A stretch of DNA of 64,000 nt from Crenobacter oryzisoli (lineage in GTDB: Bacteria; Pseudomonadota; Gammaproteobacteria; Burkholderiales; Chromobacteriaceae). Numbering within the stretch: the stretch's first letter is position 1; every line of letters starts with the position of its first letter. A program made the translations under genes and the position numbers. Positions 7,641-17,303 of this stretch are shown piece by piece. Location: contig NZ_JAUEDK010000001.1 in NCBI RefSeq assembly GCF_030385785.1, positions 124,001-188,000 on the forward strand, written 5' to 3'. Under the pieces are notes generated by a model. That model searched no databases. It saw only the letters and a program-made list of their open reading frames with translations, and was not told the origin of the DNA.

Positions 7641-10600
7641 ATGCCGCCGGCACGGACCGTGCGGCCAGGTAGGGATGCTATCTTGAACTCACATGTTCGC
7701 CCGGGCCCGGGCTATGCCGGGCTGGTCTTCGCGTTCTTTCTCGGTGGAATGACGTTCTGGCCGGTCGACGCTGCCGTCGGTTTCGGTGTGCCGGCTTTCT
7801 TTGCCCATGGTGTACTGGCGTTCTGGACCGCCCGGGTCGGTTTTGCAACGATTCCGTGGTGGCCGCTGCTTGGTGCCTTGCCGCTTGGCTATTTCGCCGG
7901 CCCCTGGACGGCGCTGAGCTTTGCGCTGACCTGCTACGTGCCGATGGTGCTCTACCACTTGCTGCCCTGGTTGCGCTGCCCCGCACCCGGCCATTCGGTG
8001 CGACGGTTGTTCAAGTTGTTGATGACCCTGGCGATCTTTCCGGCGCCGACGATCATGCTGCTCGAAGTGCTGCTGCGCTTGAAGGCACCGAATGCCAATG
8101 TGTCGCTGGCGCTGGCGATCTGGGGCGAAAGCGTGCTGGCACTGACACTGGGCGTGACGCTGGCGCTGTCGCCGCCGCTGATGCCGCGCCGCCGCCTTGA
8201 ACTGCTGCTGATCTGCGTCGGCATGCTGATGCTGTGGGTGCTCGGCTGTGGCTTTCCATCGCTGTGGCGGGTGGTGCCTTGCCAACTGCTGTTCTTCCCC
8301 GCGCTGATCATCGCGGCGTTTCGCTGCGACCTGGCCGGTGCAGCGGTGGTCGGCGTGATGATGGTGGTGCTGCCGGCGCTGTCGCCGCAGATGCCAGGTG
8401 CGTTGGGGGCGGGAGAAGAGCGGCTCTACTCCGACGTGGCCATCACGCTGGTGCTGTGCATCAGTGGCCAGTTGGTGGCGGTGCTGGCGGCGGGCTTCCG
8501 CCGCAACGAAGCCCAGCTTCGCGAGTTCCAGCATCGTTTCGAGTCGCTGCTGGAACACAGCCCGAGTTATCTGACCGTGCAGGACTTGTCCGGCCGCTAC
8601 CAGCTGGTCAACCGCGCGTTCGCACAACTGGCGTGGCGCAGCCCTGCCGAGGTGGTCGGCTTGTCGGCTGACGAGTTGTTCCCTCGGGAGCAGTTGGCCG
8701 AACAGCTGGAACACAACCGTCAGGTGATGGAGCGGATGGAGCCGATGCAGTTCGAGGAGGTGCTGACCCTGGACAGGCGCACCATTACCGTACTGTCATC
8801 GCGTTTTCCGCTGTTCGGCGCAGACGGTGCGCCGGTCGGTGTCGGTTGCGTATCGGCCGACATCACTCGCATCCGCGAGGAGCAGCTCCGGCGCCGTGAG
8901 GCCGAGGGGAAGTACCAGGCGTTGATCGAGCAGTCGCTGATGGGCATTTTCATCGTGCAGGACGAGCATTATGTCTATGTCAATCCACGCATGGCAGCGA
9001 TGGCCGGCACGACCCCTGAGGAGCTGATCGGCAAGTCGATCGGCACTATCCTGGCGCCGCAGGAGCACGCCCGGCTGAGCGCCCAGATAGCGCGCCGTTA
9101 CCGCGATAATATTGAGGAAATGCAGTACAGCACCCAGATCGTCGGCCGCAATGGTGCGCTGGTCGACCTGGAGGTGCACAGTCGACTGTTCGAATACCAG
9201 GGACGCCGTGCGATCATCGGCGGGGTGATGGACGTGACCGAGCGCCTGGCTGCCGACGCCGAGCTGCGCCTTGCCGCCAAGGTGTTCGAGAATTCGACCG
9301 AGGGCATCCTGGTGACCGATGCCGAAGCGCACATCATCGCGGTGAACTCGGCGTTCAGCCGTATCACCGGCTACAGCGCGGAACAGACGCTGGGTCGACT
9401 ATCGCGTTTGTTTCGCGAAGGTTCGCCGCTGAACACGGCCGAGTTGCGCGAGGCGCTCGAGCAAGACGGCTACTGGCAGGGCGAGCTGACCGACTGGCGG
9501 CGCGATGGCGAATCGTATCCCACCGAGCTGTCGATCTCGGCGGTGCGCGACCCGAACGGGGCACTGACCAATTACGTCGGGGTGTTCACCGACATCACGT
9601 TGCGCAAGCAGGCCGAGGAGCGGCTGCAGTTCCTCGCCAATCACGATCCGCTGACCCGGCTGTCGAACCGCAACAGCCTGATCGGCCGGCTGGAGAGCCT
9701 GCTGTCTCAGCCGCAAAACGGACAGCGGCATGCGCTGATGTTTATCGACCTCGACCGCTTCAAGCTGATCAACGATTCGTTCGGCCACGCCGCCGGCGAC
9801 GACCTGTTGCGCGAGATCGCCGCAAGGCTGACGCAAGCGGCCGGCGAGCGCGGCCTGCTGTCGCGCCTCGGCGGTGACGAGTTCACGCTGTTGGTCGAGC
9901 AGTATGGGGATCAGTTGGAGCTCGAGATGCTGGCCGAGGCGATCCTGGCCGAGCTCGCACGGCCGATGTTCATCCACGAGCATGAGGTGGTGGTCAGTGG
10001 CAGCATCGGCATCAGCGTCTCGCCGGGTGACGGCAACGACGCGATGACGCTGCTCAAGAATGCCGACGTAGCAATGTACCGCGCCAAGGATGCTGGCAAG
10101 AACACCCACCGCTTCTTCGCCGCCGACATGAATAGTCAGACCTTCGAGCGACTGCGACTGGAGAACGCGCTGCGTCAGGCGCTGGAGCGGCGAGAGTTCG
10201 AGCTGCACTACCAGCCGCAGGTCAGCGCGGTGTCACATACCTTCGAGGCGGTCGAAGCGCTGATCCGCTGGCGCCACCCGACGCTCGGCCTGGTGCCGCC
10301 GCTGAAGTTCATCCCGCTCGCCGAAGAGACCGGGCTGATCCGGCCGATCGGGGTATGGATCCTCAACGAGGCATGCCGGCAGCTCACCGCCTGGGATGCG
10401 GCCGGCATCAAGGTGCCGCGCGTAGCGGTCAACCTGTCGGCGCGCCAGTTCTCGCCGGCGCTGGTGCAGCAGGTGGCGGAGGCGTTGCACGCGTCCGGGC
10501 TCGAGGCCTCGCGGCTCGAGCTCGAGATCACCGAGAGCCTGCTGATGCAAAATCCGCTCGAGGCGGTCGATATCCTGCACCAGCTCAAGAGCCTGGGGGT

Positions 10601-10946
10601 ACACATCGCGATCGACGACTTCGGCACAGGCTATTCGTCGCTGTCTTATCTGAAGCGCTTCCCGCTCGACGCGCTGAAGATCGACCGCTCCTTCGTCGAC
10701 GGCTTGCCGCTCGACGAGGACGACGCGGCGATCGCCGAGGCGATCATGGCGATGGCGAAAAAGCTGCGCTTCACCGTGGTGGCAGAGGGGGTCGAGACGT
10801 TGGAGCAGAGCCAGTTCCTGCAGACCAAGGGCTGTGCCCTGCTGCAGGGCTATTATTTCGCCCGTCCGATGCCGGCCGGCGAACTGGCCGGATGGATGAA
10901 GGGGCGTAGCGTTATGAGGCTTTCTGCGGACGAGGTGATGATCTAG
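7641..10946 (+). CDS. Membrane GGDEF/EAL protein with MASE1-like region and PAS domains
   Basis: The 1101-residue protein belongs to the cyclic di-GMP signalling families. Residues about 20-290 form seven or eight hydrophobic helices resembling a MASE1-type sensor. Three PAS domains follow at about 300-665. The GGDEF domain has intact LSRLGGDEF but no RxxD inhibitory site five residues before it. The EAL domain keeps [41 protein letters not shown] and VVAEGVET, so both synthase and phosphodiesterase activities are possible. The start is uncertain: ATG 7641 is used, but TTG 7683 has a nearby GTAGGGA and would remove 14 residues. It is divergent from mfd. A weak hairpin follows the stop. Confidence 0.93.
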   Translation: MPPARTVRPGRDAILNSHVRPGPGYAGLVFAFFLGGMTFWPVDAAVGFGVPAFFAHGVLAFWTARVGFATIPWWPLLGALPLGYFAGPWTALSFALTCYVPMVLYHLLPWLRCPAPGHSVRRLFKLLMTLAIFPAPTIMLLEVLLRLKAPNANVSLALAIWGESVLALTLGVTLALSPPLMPRRRLELLLICVGMLMLWVLGCGFPSLWRVVPCQLLFFPALIIAAFRCDLAGAAVVGVMMVVLPALSPQMPGALGAGEERLYSDVAITLVLCISGQLVAVLAAGFRRNEAQLREFQHRFESLLEHSPSYLTVQDLSGRYQLVNRAFAQLAWRSPAEVVGLSADELFPREQLAEQLEHNRQVMERMEPMQFEEVLTLDRRTITVLSSRFPLFGADGAPVGVGCVSADITRIREEQLRRREAEGKYQALIEQSLMGIFIVQDEHYVYVNPRMAAMAGTTPEELIGKSIGTILAPQEHARLSAQIARRYRDNIEEMQYSTQIVGRNGALVDLEVHSRLFEYQGRRAIIGGVMDVTERLAADAELRLAAKVFENSTEGILVTDAEAHIIAVNSAFSRITGYSAEQTLGRLSRLFREGSPLNTAELREALEQDGYWQGELTDWRRDGESYPTELSISAVRDPNGALTNYVGVFTDITLRKQAEERLQFLANHDPLTRLSNRNSLIGRLESLLSQPQNGQRHALMFIDLDRFKLINDSFGHAAGDDLLREIAARLTQAAGERGLLSRLGGDEFTLLVEQYGDQLELEMLAEAILAELARPMFIHEHEVVVSGSIGISVSPGDGNDAMTLLKNADVAMYRAKDAGKNTHRFFAADMNSQTFERLRLENALRQALERREFELHYQPQVSAVSHTFEAVEALIRWRHPTLGLVPPLKFIPLAEETGLIRPIGVWILNEACRQLTAWDAAGIKVPRVAVNLSARQFSPALVQQVAEALHASGLEASRLELEITESLLMQNPLEAVDILHQLKSLGVHIAIDDFGTGYSSLSYLKRFPLDALKIDRSFVDGLPLDEDDAAIAEAIMAMAKKLRFTVVAEGVETLEQSQFLQTKGCALLQGYYFARPMPAGELAGWMKGRSVMRLSADEVMI

Positions 10947-11058
10947 CACCCGTGGGGTAGCCCCACGTGCCGTTCTTGGCCTTGCGATTTTTTGCTGCCA
11001 GCGTGATGGCGCCCGGCGCGGTACAATGACCGCATTTTGCAGCGAAAGACTCTGTACT

Positions 11059-11814
11059 GTGAGCAATAAACGCCTGATCCACGGCTTTCACGCGATCAAC
11101 GCCCGGCTGTGGCAGAACCCCAAGAGCGTCGTCGACATCTACCTAACCAACGGCCGCCAGGACGCCCGCGCCCGCGCGGTGCTGGAGAAGGCCGAGCTGG
11201 AGAAGGTGCGCGTGCACCTGGTCGAGCCGGAGCGCCTCGACACGATGACCGGCAAGGCGCGCCACCAGGGCGTGGTGGCGCAGATCGATGCCAGCCACAA
11301 CTTCGTCAGCCTGGACGATGTGCTCGACAATCTCACCGAGCCGCCGCTCTTGCTGATCCTCGATGGCGTCACCGACCCGCACAACCTCGGTGCCTGCCTG
11401 CGCGTCGCCGACGCGATGGGGGCACACGCGGTGCTGGCGCCGAAGGACCGTTCGGCCGGCCTCAACGCCACCGTGTCCAAGGTGGCCTGCGGCGCCGCCG
11501 AGGTAGTGCCGTACATCACCGTCACCAACCTGGCGCGCACGCTGCGCGAGCTGAAGGACCTGGGCATCTGGATCGCCGGCACCGACATGGAGACCGACAC
11601 CGATCTCTACCATGTCGATGCCGCAGGCCCGCTGGCCTGGGTGATGGGCTCGGAAGGCGAGGGCATGCGCCGCCTGACCCGCGAGCACTGCGACGTGCTG
11701 GTGTCGATCCCGATGTTCGGCTCGGTGGAGAGCCTGAACGTGTCGGTGTCGGCCGGCATGGTGTTGTCCGAAAGCCGCCGCCAGCGCGTGATCAAGGCCG
11801 AGACCAAGGGCTGA
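11059..11814 (+). CDS. rlmB: 23S rRNA (guanosine(2251)-2'-O)-methyltransferase RlmB
   Basis: The 251-residue SpoU/TrmH-family enzyme 2'-O-methylates G2251 of 23S rRNA using S-adenosylmethionine. It has the N-terminal substrate-binding domain ([10 protein letters not shown] near the start) and the knotted SPOUT core. That core shows [28 protein letters not shown] and [18 protein letters not shown], the three SpoU motifs. I choose the GTG start at 11059, giving [10 protein letters not shown]. The ATG at 11026 overlaps a probable -10 box TACAAT (11022-11027), so it is unlikely to be translated. A strong terminator follows. Confidence 0.95.
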   Translation: MSNKRLIHGFHAINARLWQNPKSVVDIYLTNGRQDARARAVLEKAELEKVRVHLVEPERLDTMTGKARHQGVVAQIDASHNFVSLDDVLDNLTEPPLLLILDGVTDPHNLGACLRVADAMGAHAVLAPKDRSAGLNATVSKVACGAAEVVPYITVTNLARTLRELKDLGIWIAGTDMETDTDLYHVDAAGPLAWVMGSEGEGMRRLTREHCDVLVSIPMFGSVESLNVSVSAGMVLSESRRQRVIKAETKG

Positions 11815-11864
11815 TCGCCCTATTCGACCAACGTTGGCCGGACGCCACCGGCAAAGCGACGACG

Positions 11865-11893
11865 AAAGCGACCCAGCAGGGTCGCTTTTTTTG
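11865..11893 (+). terminator. Terminator of rlmB
   Basis: A nine-base-pair stem AAGCGACCC / GGGTCGCTT with loop AGCA is followed by a run of T residues. It isolates rlmB from the copper operon promoter that begins immediately after it. Confidence 0.92.
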
Positions 11894-11894
11894 C

Positions 11895-11960
11895 TTGTGA
11901 CATTGAACCCCTGGGGGGTATGATGGGGCCGTGCTTCATATACCTGTTAGGGGTATGGTG
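11895..11960 (+). promoter_or_regulatory. Promoter and probable CsoR operators of the copper operon
   Basis: TTGTGA (11895-11900) and TATGAT (11919-11924) are separated by 18 bases and form a good sigma70 promoter. The motif GGGGTATGRTG occurs twice, at 11915-11925 (overlapping the -10 box) and 11950-11960. The second copy is part of a dyad ATACC...GGTAT spanning 11940-11956. G-tracts flanked by AT-rich dyads are the usual operators of CsoR-family repressors, and a csoR gene is third-last in this unit. Binding is inferred, not shown. Confidence 0.65.
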
Positions 11961-11980
11961 AAACCGATAAGGAGCCCTCG

Positions 11981-13489
11981 ATGAATCGTCGCCAGTTTCT
12001 GCTGTCCGCCAGTTCCACAGCCATCCTCGCCGCGCTCGGCCGCCAGGTGTTCGCCGTGCCGATGGGCGGTCATGCCGGCCACGATATGGCGGCAATGCCC
12101 GGCATGGCCATGGGCGCCCCGGCCGACCCGTCGCCGGTGCTGAAGCGGCTCCGGCTGCCAAGCGGCCGGCCGCTGGCCACCGTGCCGCGCCTCGTCAATC
12201 GCGGCGGGGCGGGGCGCTTCGTTGGCACGCTGAGCGCCGCGCCGGTGACGCTGAATCTCGCCGAAGGCGGGGTGAAGACCACGGCCTGGGCCTACAACGG
12301 CCAGTTACCCGGCCCGGCCATCGTGGCGCGCGAGGGGGACTCGGTGGAGATCGTCTTCACCAACCGCCTGAACCAGCCGACCACCATCCACTGGCACGGC
12401 ATGCCGGTGCCAGCCGATCAGGACGGCAACCCGCACGACCCGGTCAAGCCGGGCGAGAGCCGAACCTACCGTTTCACCCTGCCCAAGGGCTCGGCTGGCA
12501 GCTACTGGTACCACCCGCATCCGCATGGCCACACCGCCGAGCAGGTGTTTCGCGGCCTCGCCGGCGTGTTCGTGGTCGAGGCGGACGATGACCCGCTGCG
12601 CCATCTGGCGGAGGACTGGCTGGTGCTGTCGGACCTGCGTCTCGACGAGCGCGGCGCGATCCCGGCCAATACCGCGGCCGACTGGCACGACGGCCGCGAG
12701 GGCCAGTTCCTGCTGGTGAACGGCGCGCTGCGCCCGGTGATCGCACTGGGGCAGGGCGAGCGGCGGCGCTGGCGGGTGTGGAACGCCACCAGTGCACGCA
12801 TCCTGAAGCTGGCGCTGCCGGGGCTGGAGTGGCAGCAGGTCGGTAGCGACGGTGGCTTGCTCGGCGCGCCGCGAGCGCTCGATACATTGATGCTGGCGCC
12901 AGGCGAGCGCGCCGAACTGGTGGTGAGCGGTAGCCTGCCGGCCGGCAAGAGCGTGGCCCTACAATCGCTGCCGTACACACGCGGCCGGGCGATGACGCCG
13001 GAGCAGACGGCAGCGTTCACCGTCGCCACCGTGAAGTTTGGTCCGCCGGTCGCGGGCGCCGCGGTGCCGGCGCAGCTGCGCCAGATCCCCGCGCTCGGGG
13101 AACCGCAGGTGCGGCGCACGCTGACCTTCAGCGAGAACATGGCCGATCCGGCCAGCATGTTCCGCATTAACGGCCAAACCTTCGACATGAACCGCATCGA
13201 CTTCACAGGCCGGGTCGGCGACATCGAGGAATGGGACATCGTCAGCGAGGCGCATATGGACCATCCCTTCCACCTGCACGGCACCCAGTTCCAGGTGGTG
13301 GCGCGCAACGACGGCAGCGGCTGGGTGGCCGAGCCGTTCCTCGCCTGGCGCGACGTGATCAACGTGCCGCTGCGCGAGGCGGTGCGGATCCGCTTCCGCC
13401 AAGACCTGCCGGGCATGCGCATGTACCACTGCCACATCCTCGAGCACGAGGACCAGGGCATGATGGGGCAGCACCGGGTCAGCGCCTGA
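11981..13489 (+). CDS. Multicopper oxidase, CopA/CueO-like
   Basis: The 502-residue exported oxidase probably oxidises Cu(I) to the less toxic Cu(II) in the periplasm. It starts [19 protein letters not shown], a Tat-type signal, followed by a His/Met-rich segment ([17 protein letters not shown]) likely to bind copper. All four copper motifs are present: [22 protein letters not shown] and the type 1/3 motif [15 protein letters not shown]. Three cupredoxin domains fit the length. AAGGAG precedes the ATG. It leads an operon with csoR and copZ, and its leader carries probable CsoR operators, supporting a role in copper resistance rather than laccase-type phenol oxidation. Confidence 0.93.
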   Translation: MNRRQFLLSASSTAILAALGRQVFAVPMGGHAGHDMAAMPGMAMGAPADPSPVLKRLRLPSGRPLATVPRLVNRGGAGRFVGTLSAAPVTLNLAEGGVKTTAWAYNGQLPGPAIVAREGDSVEIVFTNRLNQPTTIHWHGMPVPADQDGNPHDPVKPGESRTYRFTLPKGSAGSYWYHPHPHGHTAEQVFRGLAGVFVVEADDDPLRHLAEDWLVLSDLRLDERGAIPANTAADWHDGREGQFLLVNGALRPVIALGQGERRRWRVWNATSARILKLALPGLEWQQVGSDGGLLGAPRALDTLMLAPGERAELVVSGSLPAGKSVALQSLPYTRGRAMTPEQTAAFTVATVKFGPPVAGAAVPAQLRQIPALGEPQVRRTLTFSENMADPASMFRINGQTFDMNRIDFTGRVGDIEEWDIVSEAHMDHPFHLHGTQFQVVARNDGSGWVAEPFLAWRDVINVPLREAVRIRFRQDLPGMRMYHCHILEHEDQGMMGQHRVSA

Positions 13490-13545
13490 CGCAGGCGCGG
13501 GCCGAATCCGGCACAATGCGGGCTGATCGATATGAGGACTGGGTT

Positions 13546-13845
13546 ATGGACGAATGCTGTCATGACGATAGCGGCAAGAGCGTGGTGCAGCCGAACAAGG
13601 CGGCGCTGCTCAAGCGGCTGGCGCGCGTCGAGGGGCAGGTACGCGGCATCCACGGCATGATCGAGGGCGACCGCTACTGCGTCGACGTGCTGATCCAGAT
13701 CGCCGCGGTGAAGTCCGCGCTCGATGCGGTGGCGATGCAGTTGCTGGAGAACCACATGAACGGCTGCGTTAGCCGCGCGGTGCAGGAAGGCAATGCCGAA
13801 GCCATGGTGGCCGAGCTGCTCGATGTGGTGAGGAAGATCCGCTAG
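13546..13845 (+). CDS. csoR: CsoR-family copper-sensing repressor
   Basis: The 99-residue all-helical DUF156 protein ([11 protein letters not shown]...) lacks a conventional DNA-binding motif, as its family does. The Cu(I) ligands of CsoR are present: a cysteine in RYCVDVL and His and Cys four residues apart in NHMNGC. An extra CC-H cluster near the N-terminus (DECCHD) could add metal-binding capacity. The start at 13546 has GAGGA upstream. The gene lies between the oxidase and copZ and probably autoregulates the operon through the G-tract operators at 11915 and 11950. Confidence 0.92.
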   Translation: MDECCHDDSGKSVVQPNKAALLKRLARVEGQVRGIHGMIEGDRYCVDVLIQIAAVKSALDAVAMQLLENHMNGCVSRAVQEGNAEAMVAELLDVVRKIR

Positions 13846-13926
13846 CCCGGGCGGGCCGCGCGTCGGCTCCCGGACGATTTCATAGCGACGCCGACAGGCG
13901 CCGAATCAGCGAGGAAAGGAAAAGCG

Positions 13927-14130
13927 ATGAGCCAAGTGGAACTGAAAGTGGACGGCATGACCTGCGGCGGCTGCGTCGCTAGCGTGAAGAAGGCGCTCGG
14001 TGCTGTCAGCGGCGTGCAGTCGGTCGAGGTGGACCTGGCGAGCGGCCGGGTGGCGGTCGAGGGCGAGGCGCTCGACAGGCAGGCGCTCGACGCGGCCGTC
14101 GAGGCCGCCGGCTTCGACGTGGTCGGCTGA
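13927..14130 (+). CDS. copZ: Copper chaperone CopZ (HMA domain)
   Basis: The 67-residue protein is a single heavy-metal-associated ferredoxin-like fold. The binding loop GMTCGGC is at residues 10-16, and the typical VDLASGRVAVEG strand follows. It carries Cu(I) in the cytoplasm to export ATPases or to CsoR. AGGAAAGGA precedes the ATG. No copper-transporting P-type ATPase is visible in the window, so its export partner must be elsewhere. Confidence 0.94.
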   Translation: MSQVELKVDGMTCGGCVASVKKALGAVSGVQSVEVDLASGRVAVEGEALDRQALDAAVEAAGFDVVG

Positions 14131-14164
14131 AGCGCAACACCGATGCTGCCGAGCGCTCGCCGAT

Positions 14165-14193
14165 TTGCCAGTCGGGGAAAACACGCGTAAAAT
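14165..14193 (+). promoter_or_regulatory. Promoter of the rpsF operon
   Basis: TTGCCA (14165-14170), a 17-base spacer and TAAAAT (14188-14193) make a near-consensus sigma70 promoter about 70 bases before rpsF, fitting a strongly expressed ribosomal operon. Confidence 0.8.
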
Positions 14194-14262
14194 CCGGCGG
14201 TTTAGTCACCTTGCCTTTCGCACAACGCATGGCGGAAGGATTTATAGCCACAAGGAGTCAAC

Positions 14263-14640
14263 ATGCGTCATTACGAAATCGTATTCATCGTCCACCCGGA
14301 CCAGAGCGAACAGGTTCCGGCCATGATCGACCGTTACAAGGGCATGGTTGTTGCCGCTGAAGGCAAGATCCATCGTCTGGAAGACTGGGGCCGTCGTCAG
14401 CTCGCTTACCCGATCCAGAAGGTTCACAAGGCACACTACGTGCTGATGAACGTGGAATGCGGTGCCGAGGTGGTGGAAGAAATCGAACACGCCTTCAAGT
14501 TCAACGATGCTGTGCTGCGTCATCTGACCATCAAGCTGAACCGTGCCGTGACCGAAGCGTCCCCGATGATGAAGGACGAGAAGGCTAAGAACCTGCTCGA
14601 CACCGCAGCTCCGGCCGCTGAGACCGAAGCGGCTGCCTAA
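14263..14640 (+). CDS. rpsF: 30S ribosomal protein S6
   Basis: The 125-residue protein begins [19 protein letters not shown] and contains the S6 signature around [20 protein letters not shown]. It binds S18 on the platform of the small subunit. The tail after about residue 100 is alanine- and glutamate-rich, as in other betaproteobacterial S6. AAGGAG lies before the ATG. It is the first gene of the rpsF-priB-rpsR-rplI operon. Confidence 0.97.
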   Translation: MRHYEIVFIVHPDQSEQVPAMIDRYKGMVVAAEGKIHRLEDWGRRQLAYPIQKVHKAHYVLMNVECGAEVVEEIEHAFKFNDAVLRHLTIKLNRAVTEASPMMKDEKAKNLLDTAAPAAETEAAA

Positions 14641-14649
14641 GGCGGACGC

Positions 14650-14949
14650 TTGCACAATCGCCTGCAACTGAGCGCCACCGTCGAGCGCGAAGCCGATCTG
14701 CGATACACCCCGGCCGGGATTCCCGTGCTGGAGATGTGGCTGAGACATCAGTCCCGCCAACCGCAGGCCGGCATCGAACGCGACGTGAGCTGCGAGATCC
14801 AGGCGGTGCTGATCGGAGACGGCGCCCCCCGCTGGGCGGGCAAGCTGACCGGTCAATGCATTGCAGTATCGGGGTTCATTGCCCAGCGCAGTCTGCGCAA
14901 CCCCCGCTTGGTACTGCACATCGAACACGTTGAATTGATTAAAGGTTAA
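14650..14949 (+). CDS. priB: Primosomal replication protein PriB
   Basis: The 99-residue OB-fold protein is related to single-stranded DNA-binding protein. It joins PriA in restarting collapsed replication forks. The start is TTG at 14650, supported by AAGGCGG just upstream and by the family N-terminus ([20 protein letters not shown]). The gene sits between rpsF and rpsR, the order found in beta- and gammaproteobacteria; a PriB of about 100 residues fits Neisseriales. Confidence 0.95.
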   Translation: MHNRLQLSATVEREADLRYTPAGIPVLEMWLRHQSRQPQAGIERDVSCEIQAVLIGDGAPRWAGKLTGQCIAVSGFIAQRSLRNPRLVLHIEHVELIKG

Positions 14950-14956
14950 GAGACAA

Positions 14957-15184
14957 ATGGCTCGTCAACTCTTCAAGCGCAAGAAGTTCTGCCGCTTCAC
15001 GGCAGAAGGCATCAAAGAAGTCGATTACAAAGCAACCGACCTGCTGAAGGACTTCGTTGCTGAAAACGGCAAGATCATCCCGGCCCGCATCACCGGTACC
15101 AAGGCTCGCTACCAGCGTCAGCTGTCGACCGCTATCAAGCGCGCTCGCTTCCTGGCCCTGATGCCTTACACCGACCAGCACTAA
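14957..15184 (+). CDS. rpsR: 30S ribosomal protein S18
   Basis: The 75-residue basic protein contains the S18 core ([37 protein letters not shown]). It pairs with S6 on the 30S platform. It starts eight bases after priB. One cysteine is present; there is no CxxC zinc pair of the kind seen in some other phyla. Confidence 0.97.
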   Translation: MARQLFKRKKFCRFTAEGIKEVDYKATDLLKDFVAENGKIIPARITGTKARYQRQLSTAIKRARFLALMPYTDQH

Positions 15185-15202
15185 GCCTTAGGAGACCACA
15201 AG

Positions 15203-15652
15203 ATGCAAATCATTCTGCTCGAAAAAGTGGCCAACCTGGGCCAACTGGGTGACGTGGTGAACGTGAAGAACGGCTACGCCCGTAACTTCCTGATCCCGCA
15301 AGGCAAGGCCAAGCGCGCCAACGCTGCCAACCTGGAAGCGTTCGAAGCTCGCCGCGCCGAACTGGAAGCCAAGCAAGCCGAAATTCTGGCCGACGCTCAG
15401 GCTCGCAACGAAAAACTGAACGGCGCGACCGTGACCATCGAACAGAAAGCCGGCGTTGACGGCCGTCTGTTCGGCTCGGTAACCAACGCCGACATCGCCG
15501 CTGCCATCGTGGCTTCCGGCGTTGAAGTGCTGCGTTCCGACGTTCGCCTGCCGAACGGCCCGCTGAAGGCCATCGGCGAGTACGAGCTGGAAATCGCTCT
15601 GCACCACGACGTGGTATCGCAGATCAAGGTTGTCGTGGTTGGTGCTGCCTAA
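15203..15652 (+). CDS. rplI: 50S ribosomal protein L9
   Basis: The 149-residue protein has the L9 N-terminal RNA-binding domain ([30 protein letters not shown], residues 1-52). A long connecting helix ([20 protein letters not shown]) and the C-terminal domain follow. It is the last gene of the operon; a UUCG-capped terminator begins 22 bases after the stop. Confidence 0.97.
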   Translation: MQIILLEKVANLGQLGDVVNVKNGYARNFLIPQGKAKRANAANLEAFEARRAELEAKQAEILADAQARNEKLNGATVTIEQKAGVDGRLFGSVTNADIAAAIVASGVEVLRSDVRLPNGPLKAIGEYELEIALHHDVVSQIKVVVVGAA

Positions 15653-15673
15653 GTAGCCACCCGCACTTGATCG

Positions 15674-15706
15674 AAAAAGCCGACGGTTCGCCGTCGGCTT
15701 TTTTGT
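15674..15706 (+). terminator. Terminator of the rpsF operon
   Basis: A perfect stem AAAAAGCCGACGG / CCGTCGGCTTTTT is closed by a TTCG tetraloop and ends in a T tract, a very stable terminator. Confidence 0.95.
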
Positions 15707-15721
15707 TGCCGCCCGCACCGG

Positions 15722-15778
15722 CCCCGCCTTCCCGGCGGGGCTTGTCGCATCCGGAGGCGAGGCAAGGTTGGCCGAACG
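15722..15778 (-). terminator. GC hairpin and reused hairpin arm downstream of the MFS gene
   Basis: CCCCGCC / GGCGGGG (15722-15740) forms a hairpin that could stop transcripts of the MFS gene. Between it and the stop codon lies AAGGTTGGCCGAACG (15764-15778), identical to one arm of the mfd terminator at 3976. Here its complementary arm is missing, so it cannot fold on its own. Confidence 0.5.
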
Positions 15779-15782
15779 AGGC

Positions 15783-17147
15783 TCACTTCAGCGTGCGCTG
15801 GATGTTGATCATCAGAAGGAACAGCGCGCACAGCGCCGTCATCACCAGGAACTGCTCGCGGGTGGCGGCGAACAGCGTCATGCCCATGTCGCTGACGCGG
15901 TGCTGGATCGGCACCGCCGCCGCGGTGATCGCCAGACTCGCCGCGACCTTGCCCATGATCAGGCGGGTGCGGTAGCCGTGGCTGTAGAACGAACCGGTGA
16001 AGTCGCGCAGCATGTGGATCGACAGCGGGATGATCACGAATACCGCGAAGCCCGACTGCAGCGCCAGCGGTAGCAGATACCACGCATAGTGCCTGGCCGG
16101 CGCAAACGCGTACATCAACAGGCAGCCGAGCCCCATGCCGAGCGCGCCGATCGAGGTCCAGGCGCGCGTCGAGGTCAGGTGCAGCTTGGTGCGGTTGTAC
16201 AGGTGGAAGCAGCCGTACGCGCACAGGTTGAACAGCGTGATCAGCCCGCCGCTCTCCTGCCACGACAGCCCTTGAGAGCTGGCGAACACCGGCATCAGGT
16301 AGTGGAACTGCACGATCAAGAGATAGAACATGAAGGTCAAGAGGCCGCCGACCAGGAAGGCGCGGCTGTTGATCACCCCAGGCTCCAGCCACTTCACCCG
16401 GTCGCGCTGCGCGTAAAGGAAGCCGAGCGCGCCGAACACGATCATGACCAGCACCAGCACGTGTAGCCAGCGCGGCTGTTCTGCCAACCACACGTATTCC
16501 TGGATAGTGAATTCCAGCGCGAACACCGCGAAGGCGAACGCCAGCGCGGCGATCGGCGAGTGACCACGGCTCAGGTCGGTGGGGCGGTAGCGCTTGAGTG
16601 CTAGCGGGGCGAGCAGCAGCGCCGGCACGATCAGCAGCGCCAACAGGTAGAACATACCCTGCCAGCCCAGTAACGACACGATCCAACCGGTGGAAAGCGG
16701 CGCCAGTACCGGCACCAGCAGGATGCCGTGCGACATCCACTTGATGCCGGTGAAGAAGTCCTTCTCCTCAAGCAACACGTTGATCATCAGTCGCGACGAC
16801 AAGAACAGTGCACCGCCGCCCAGTCCCTGGAAGATGCGCGCCACGCACAGCGACACCAGGCCAACCACCTGAGCGCAGACGAGCGTCGCGATCAGATAGA
16901 GCAGCAGGCTGTAGAGCAGGAACTTGCGATAGCCGAAGCGCTCGGTCAGCCACTGCTGCTGGAAGATCGCCAGGATGCAGGCGACGGTGTAGACGGTGGA
17001 GGCCAGCGCAAACTGGGTGCGGGACAGGCCAAGCCCGGACATGATCGCCTGCGAGGCGAAGGCGTAGGCCTGCACGCCGAAAAACTCGATGCCAGCGCAG
17101 AGCATGATCAGCGTCAGCGTCAGCAGGCGGTGCTTGTACTTGTTCAT
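15783..17147 (-). CDS. MFS transporter, 14-helix DHA2-like
   Basis: The 454-residue integral membrane protein (MNKYKHRLLTLTLIML...) has about 12-14 hydrophobic segments. The first hydrophilic loop carries LTERFGYRKFL, the major-facilitator A-motif region, and RIFQGLGGGALFLSSR resembles the drug-efflux motif of DHA2 proteins. It therefore probably exports a small molecule by proton antiport; the substrate is unknown. The start is ATG 17147; one codon earlier is TTG. There is no MFP or TolC-type partner next to it. It is divergent from the patatin gene. Confidence 0.85.
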   Translation of the reverse strand: MNKYKHRLLTLTLIMLCAGIEFFGVQAYAFASQAIMSGLGLSRTQFALASTVYTVACILAIFQQQWLTERFGYRKFLLYSLLLYLIATLVCAQVVGLVSLCVARIFQGLGGGALFLSSRLMINVLLEEKDFFTGIKWMSHGILLVPVLAPLSTGWIVSLLGWQGMFYLLALLIVPALLLAPLALKRYRPTDLSRGHSPIAALAFAFAVFALEFTIQEYVWLAEQPRWLHVLVLVMIVFGALGFLYAQRDRVKWLEPGVINSRAFLVGGLLTFMFYLLIVQFHYLMPVFASSQGLSWQESGGLITLFNLCAYGCFHLYNRTKLHLTSTRAWTSIGALGMGLGCLLMYAFAPARHYAWYLLPLALQSGFAVFVIIPLSIHMLRDFTGSFYSHGYRTRLIMGKVAASLAITAAAVPIQHRVSDMGMTLFAATREQFLVMTALCALFLLMINIQRTLK

Positions 17148-17303
17148 CAAACTGGCTAAGGGTCATGGGGGACCGAGTCGGTGATGACGACAAGCTTAAC
17201 GTGGAATGCTCTGGTGCACCCGCTCCGGCCTGGGATGCTATACCGGTGATGTCGCCGCAACCTGCGCCGCGATTGTTCCTACCCCTTACCGGAGATACAC
17301 GGC

